Positions 59,891 through 64,000 of a stretch of 64,000 nucleotides of DNA are shown here, one piece after another. The notes beneath the pieces were generated by a model that was given only the letters and a program-made list of their open reading frames with translations, was not told where the DNA came from and did no database searches. Source of the stretch: JAAFIP01 sp963775085 (lineage in GTDB: Bacteria > Pseudomonadota > Gammaproteobacteria > Burkholderiales > Burkholderiaceae_C); NCBI GenBank assembly GCA_963775085.1, contig CAVZHO010000002.1, positions 434,001-498,000 of the forward strand, read 5' to 3'. The position numbers and the translations under genes were made by a program. The first letter of the stretch is position 1, and each line of letters begins with the position of its first letter.

Positions 59891-60910
59891 ATGTCCAACG
59901 CCAGCCCAGCCTCCCGTCGCCATTTTTTGTCAAGCACCGCCGCCCTGGGTGCCAGTGCCTGGGTGCCCAGTGCCATAGCGCAATCGGCAGGTGCCGCGAA
60001 TGCGGCGGCACCCAAGTGGCCCGCCAAACCCATTCGCATCGTGGTGGCCTTTCCGCCTGGCGGGCTGACCGACTCTTACGCCCGCATGTACGCAGAGCAA
60101 CTCACCAGCGCGCTAGGCCAGCCCGTGGTGGTGGACAATAAGCCCGGTGGCGGTGCCATCATCGCCATAGATGCGGTGGCTAAGTCACCCGCAGATGGCT
60201 ACACACTGCTCATGACCACCTCGGGCACGGTATGGCAAAACCGCGTGCTGTACTCCAAATTGCCTTACAACCTGGAGAAAGATCTCACCCCGGTGGCTAA
60301 CTTTCCCTCTGGCCCGCTGATAGTGGCCGTGTCTGACAAAGTGCCTGCGCGCACTATGCGCGAGTTTATCGAGTTTGCCAAAACCAACACCACCTCTATG
60401 GGCACCTACGCACCCGGCTCTATCCCCCACATGGTGGCCGATCAAACCAACCGCACCGATGGTACAAAAATTGTCTCCATCCACTACCGTGGCGAAGCGG
60501 CGATGTGGATCGACCTGGCCTCTGGTCAAATCCAAATCGCCATTGGAAGCTACCAGTCGTTTGCCACGGTGCAAAGCCGGGGCGTGCGCGCCATTGGCGT
60601 GACGGGCGTGTACCGCTCGCCCAAGATGCCTGATGTGCCCACGCTGGTAGAGCAGGGCATACAGGGCGGTTTGGTTGGGCTAGAAGGCGGCCTGCCGCTG
60701 ATGGCGCCCGCTGGTACGCCCGAGGCGGTGTTGCAGGCCCTGTCGCGTGTGGTGGTGGACGGTGCCAATAGCGAACGCGCTGCCAAATTGCGCGAGACCT
60801 TTGCGATCCCCAATAAACCCCAAAACCTTGTAGAAACCCGCCGCGAGTGGGAGCGCGATGTTCCCGTGTGGGTGAAGACCGCGCTGGATTTGGGTATCAA
60901 GCTGGATTAA
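59891..60910 (+). CDS. Bug-family tripartite tricarboxylate receptor with Tat-like signal
   Basis: Receptor of 339 residues. The N-terminus SRRHFLSSTAALGASAWVPS is a Tat-type signal, unlike the Sec signals of the other three Bug proteins here. The mature start is KWPAKPIRIVVAFPPGGLTDSYARMYAEQL, then DNKPGGGAIIAIDAVAKSPADGYTLLM. No TctAB genes adjacent. Divergent neighbours give no hint of ligand. Confidence 0.92.
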   Translation: MSNASPASRRHFLSSTAALGASAWVPSAIAQSAGAANAAAPKWPAKPIRIVVAFPPGGLTDSYARMYAEQLTSALGQPVVVDNKPGGGAIIAIDAVAKSPADGYTLLMTTSGTVWQNRVLYSKLPYNLEKDLTPVANFPSGPLIVAVSDKVPARTMREFIEFAKTNTTSMGTYAPGSIPHMVADQTNRTDGTKIVSIHYRGEAAMWIDLASGQIQIAIGSYQSFATVQSRGVRAIGVTGVYRSPKMPDVPTLVEQGIQGGLVGLEGGLPLMAPAGTPEAVLQALSRVVVDGANSERAAKLRETFAIPNKPQNLVETRREWERDVPVWVKTALDLGIKLD

Positions 60911-60962
60911 CAGCGGCGCAAAATACTCGAAAGCACGGTGCGAGCGCTCAAGCCAGCGCACA

Positions 60963-61928
60963 TCAATCGGCCAAAAACAGTACTGGGTCGACCATCGTAC
61001 GGTTGAGCATCACGCCCCAGTGCAGGTGCGGGCCAGTGACGCGGCCTGTGGCACCTACTGCGCCCATGCGTTGGCCCGCTTGCAGTGTGTCGCCCACTTT
61101 TACGTCTGTTGCACTCAAGTGGCACACCATGCTCAACAGGCCGCCGCCGTGGTCTAGCCACACGGTGTTGCCGTTGAAAAAATAGTCGCCCACGTCAATC
61201 ACCTGGCCCGGCAGCGGCGCCACGACCGGCGTGCCGGTCTGGGCGGCGATGTCCATCCCACTGTGCGGGCTGCGCGCTTTGCCGTTGAACACCCGTCGCA
61301 GCCCAAACGAGCTCGAGCGCCGCCCTGGTACGGGCACCTGCATGCGAAACAAGCCATTTTGTACATCGGCTTCGGTAAAGGTCGCCATCACCGTCGCCTG
61401 GTGCGCACGCTCGCGCTCGTAGCGGGCTTGGTCTTCGGGTGCCAAGTCCACCGTGCCAGGTGCTACTTTGAGCCGCTGCTCCTGGTACTTTTTAGGCGAC
61501 ACCGTGTACAGCACTTTGCGCTGGCCCGCGCCCTCCGTCTGCACCGTAATGCTGGCCTGCCCCGGCTTGGCCGACAGGGCGATGCCCACCACGGCCGTCC
61601 AGCCTGCTGCGCTACCCAGCACCAGCAATGGCACGTTACCAGCATGCGCCACCGGCCGCACCGGGGCCGGGCCCAGCGGCAGCCGCGCGATGCCACCAGG
61701 CACTGGCGAAGCCTGTGGCCACGCACCAGACGGTGGCGACGCAAGCGCTGTGACGGGCGTTTGTGTCAGCTTGGGTGCAGGCTTCGCCGCAAAAACCACC
61801 CCAGGCAGCAGCACTGCGCCCAAGCCGTGCCACAGGGCGCAGCGGCGGGTAAGCAAGGGATGCATAACGGGCATGGGATCGGCAAAGGCGGTTTGCATAG
61901 ACGGGATATCGGGTGGTTGGAGGTGCAT
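60963..61928 (-). CDS. M23-family metallopeptidase (LytM endopeptidase)
   Basis: Exported cell-wall endopeptidase. Several starts are possible (61928, 61898, 61865); the signal peptide (HPLLTRRCALWHGLGAVLLP) begins at the last. The domain has RRVFNGKARSPHSGMDIAAQTGTPVVAPLPGQVIDVG with zinc ligands His and Asp in HSGMD, and TGPHLHWGVMLN with the HxH pair. The middle region, including KKYQEQRLKVAPGTVDLAPEDQARYERER, is typical of the NlpD-free M23 proteins. Cuts peptidoglycan cross-links; zinc site complete, so active. Confidence 0.92.
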   Translation of the reverse strand: MHLQPPDIPSMQTAFADPMPVMHPLLTRRCALWHGLGAVLLPGVVFAAKPAPKLTQTPVTALASPPSGAWPQASPVPGGIARLPLGPAPVRPVAHAGNVPLLVLGSAAGWTAVVGIALSAKPGQASITVQTEGAGQRKVLYTVSPKKYQEQRLKVAPGTVDLAPEDQARYERERAHQATVMATFTEADVQNGLFRMQVPVPGRRSSSFGLRRVFNGKARSPHSGMDIAAQTGTPVVAPLPGQVIDVGDYFFNGNTVWLDHGGGLLSMVCHLSATDVKVGDTLQAGQRMGAVGATGRVTGPHLHWGVMLNRTMVDPVLFLAD

Positions 61929-62039
61929 CACGATCAAGAATAGCAGATCGCTGCGTGGACAGGGCGCGATGCCTACCCACCACCAGACCCCCGACAACGA
62001 TGCCATTGCCCTACTGCCGCCCTTTGCGCGGCTGGGGTT

Positions 62040-62193
62040 GGGCCGCATTGCACTGGCGTGTCCACTGGCGCGCAGGCATTTGACAAAAGCGCAACTGGTC
62101 TACGCCGCCAATGATGCGTATGCAGCTGTCTGGGTGTTCGATGCAATGGGCTTGTCAGGCCAAGCCAAGCAAAACACCGCCATCAGTTCTTGA
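62040..62193 (+). pseudogene. Remnant of an RNase D-like 3'-5' exonuclease C-terminus
   Basis: The frame gives PLARRHLTKAQLVYAANDAYAAVWVFDAM, which is the end of a DEDD 3'-5' exonuclease domain (last catalytic Asp in AANDAY). Nothing of the preceding domain is present. It ends inside the 3' end of the convergent exported protein gene. A fragment left by deletion. Confidence 0.6.
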
Positions 62194-62879
62194 TGAAGCC
62201 GTGCTTGACCAACTGCATATCTCCGGTCCTGATCAGTCCAATCGCGGGTGCGTAGTACTTGTATTCTGTTTCAAGCAAGTTCAGAGCCGTGCCTTCTTTA
62301 ACTTTCATGCACTTGGAAAACGTGCCGGCAGGGGTTTTGCATGTCTCGCTGAGGCTGATAATTTCTGCACGATCCATGGCCGTTCCAGGGGCAATTTCCT
62401 GGTAGAACTTCGCTTTGAGTTTGGGCGAACCAGGCATGATCAAGCCGAACCGGTTGCCGTTGCCTGACAGCCAAGAGCCGTCGTGCTTGACGATTTTGCC
62501 TTTTTCGTAAAAGTCAACATCTTCCCCAAAGTAAAACACATCTTTGGTTTGCTCACACATGGCAAAGTAGTTTCGCGAATTTCGAAGAGTTCTCCGTTCT
62601 TCCACTCTTTTTCCTCCACCACCCGTGTCAGTACGCCATCGACCTTTTTGGTTTCGTTCATTACCGTGATATGCAGCTTGGTGTCGCCCCCTTCCAGCAC
62701 CAGCTGAAAGCCAGGCTCCAGCACAAAGTAGGGGTTGCGCCCAGTGGTCACCATATTGCACTTGGAAATGTCGAACTCTTCCTGCCAACTCGACGGGGTG
62801 TTTTGTCCTGTGCCCACGCAGCAGACAAGGCAAGCAGTGCCGCCGTTGTCAGAACGGTTTGAAAGGTACGTCGCTTCAT
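62183..62879 (-). pseudogene. Exported protein of unknown function, two frameshifts
   Basis: ATG at 62879 with GGAG eight bases upstream starts a Sec signal (MKRRTFQTVLTTAALLALSA, then AWAQDK). One base seems missing near 62806-62810 (an A-run), after which the frame reads SSWQEEFDISKCNMVTTGRNPYFVLEPGFQLVLEGG. A second missing base near 62575 leads to NYFAMCEQTKDVFYFGEDVDFYEKGKIV, then the end. Corrected length is about 231 residues with four conserved-looking cysteines. No family recognised. It follows a porin-like gene and may belong to the same unit. Decay and sequence error are both possible. Confidence 0.65.
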
Positions 62880-62912
62880 TTGGATTCTCCTTAAGTGTGA
62901 AGAAATGCGGAA

Positions 62913-64000
62913 TCAATACCAGAACTTCAGGACCACGCTGATGGCCCTGTCAGCCTTGCGAAATGTGGGGTCGTTGCCTATGTTTTCGTTGCGAAAAGCT
63001 TTGCCTGGAAGGAACAGGCCTGCTCTCAAATCCATACCGAGCCGCCGTACCCCCAGCAGGTTGCGAAATCCCAGCACGATATCCAGTGCGCGTCCTACAT
63101 TTTTGCTCAGTTGCGTATCGTCCTGGTTCATTTGTGCGGTCGATGCCATGCATTGCGAATCTCGTCGGCAATCTTGTTCAGGCGGTAGTAGTGGTAGACC
63201 AAATCCAGTGTCACGGTAGGTGCGGGCCTGAACACCGACGGCCACGAGTAAATATTCGCAGATTGCTCAAGTCCGGGTCGAGCGTTTCGCCGTAATATTT
63301 CAGCTTTGGGAATGCCGCCGAGCCGGGCTTCATTGGAATGCAGGCCAGTCTGGCGAAACTCATGGTTCGTCGCGTCGTTCGGGTTGTCATCACCACTCCC
63401 ATGGGCATAGCCCAAGGTGATGCTGGGCCCGAACTGTACGCCGGTAAATCGATAGGTGCCACCCATATCGAATCACGTGCTCCTTGAAACTTTATTGCCC
63501 ATCTCGTCCTTGCCGCGCAGCAGACTGAACTCGGACCAGTAGTTGAACTGGTTGGACGGCGTGCCGTAGGCGCGTACACCAAAATGCAGGGGCCGACCCT
63601 CGGCCCCGGTTTTGTCTTCCCGGAGTATGGTGTAGCCTGCCAACCTGTGATCTTCGATGCCACGGTAGTCCACATACAGCATGTAGTTGTCGGTGCGCGT
63701 CTTCTGCACTGGGCCAAGCAGGTCCAGGTCCAGCCGGTCTTTGCGTGACACACTGGCTTCGGTTTGCCAGAGCTCCCTGTCTCAATTTCAGGAGAGCGAG
63801 TCGAGCGACGTGTCATACAGCCAATGGCGGTCGTCTTCAAAATTGCGTCGGCCCACTGTCAAATCTACAGGCCCCAACCCCTTGAAGGTAATCCAGGCCT
63901 GGTCAACTGGAAGCGACGTGTACCGGCGCGGTGCCAGCTGTGTTGACCCGTTGGGAAGCGTTGACGATGGGTTCTTCATGGATGGCAAGCTCTCGCTCCA
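62913..64000 (-). pseudogene. Alginate-export-like outer-membrane porin, multiply frameshifted, 5' end outside window
   Basis: Pieces in three frames add up to one beta-barrel protein. Near the edge: VDQAWITFKGLGPVDLTVGRRNFEDDRHWLYD, the AlgE/alginate_exp signature. Then ELWQTEASVSRKDRLDLDLLGPVQKTRTDNYMLYVDYRGIEDHRLAGYTILRED, FDMGGTYRFTGVQFGPSITLGYAHGSGDDNPND, PTVTLDLVYHYYRLNKIADEIRNA, and finally MNQDDTQLSKNVGRALDIVLGFRNLLGVRRLGMDLRAGLFLPGKAFRNENIGNDPTFRKADRAISVVLKFWY. In-frame stops at 63788-63790, 63782-63784 and 63473-63475 and several indels (near 63785, 63480, 63290, 63240 and 63140) break it. Frames return in register, so many indels compensate each other. Confidence 0.75.

Overview
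The window is about 60% GC and densely coded. It reads as chromosome of a betaproteobacterium of the order Burkholderiales, most probably family Comamonadaceae (Rhodoferax/Polaromonas-like). The grounds are the dnaX-ybaB-recR block, four Bug-type solute receptors, an acuR-acuI pair, many CoA-linked catabolic genes, and short AT-rich palindromes ending in TAGCAGCTAT of a kind I associate with that family. No tRNA, rRNA, riboswitch, CRISPR array, prophage or plasmid module was found.

Layout. 1-2489: 3' part of dnaX, ybaB, recR. 2490-6120: a structured repeat locus, then a tripartite tricarboxylate transporter (receptor, TctB, frameshifted TctA). 6121-7977: a second copy of the repeat locus, split by a 1509-bp IS4-family element. 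7986-13709: Ldh-type dehydrogenase, a binding protein, an NlpC/P60 hydrolase, acuR-acuI, and an AbrB/Doc toxin-antitoxin pair. 13752-23570: housekeeping and miscellaneous genes (xth, DUF4337, folA, thyA, ccdAB, a GlcD-type oxidase, YihY, a TPR minisatellite gene, an SRPBCC protein, a ferredoxin, an esterase, infA). 23669-37263: a catabolic region with TetR and GntR regulators, two Bug receptors, deacetylase/allantoinase-like, LVIVD, CobW-like, hydroxyisobutyrate-dehydrogenase-like, amidohydrolase, BKACE, SMP-30 and RraA-type proteins, and a branched-chain-type binding protein. 37465-49595: rlmB, a two-part chromate transporter, a beta-oxidation set (fadB-like, thiolase, acyl-CoA dehydrogenase), ygiQ, a GST and rbgA. 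49704-55572: FG-GAP protein, hybrid histidine kinase with a sulfite-oxidase-fold partner, DsbG-like protein, lipoprotein and RluE. 55616-64000: an IS30 element, DMT exporter, CoA-transferase, periplasmic MsrA, Bug receptor, M23 peptidase, and a decayed stretch (RNase D remnant, broken exported protein, broken alginate-export-like porin).

The most novel structure is a compound palindromic repeat of about 310 bp, present twice. Each copy is an inverted pair of elements (105 bp; one is 94 bp). Each element has 24-bp arms that differ between copies yet stay self-complementary, and an inner hairpin with base-pair covariation. An IS4 element with a 10-bp target duplication sits inside one of the four elements. 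A second family of about 45-bp palindromes occurs at least nine times, three times inside reading frames (dnaX, acuR and a receptor signal peptide).

Several genes carry single-base indels in short homopolymers (tctA, IS4 transposase, deacetylase, fadB-like, hybrid kinase, and the last 1.8 kb). Some may be sequencing errors. They are marked individually.
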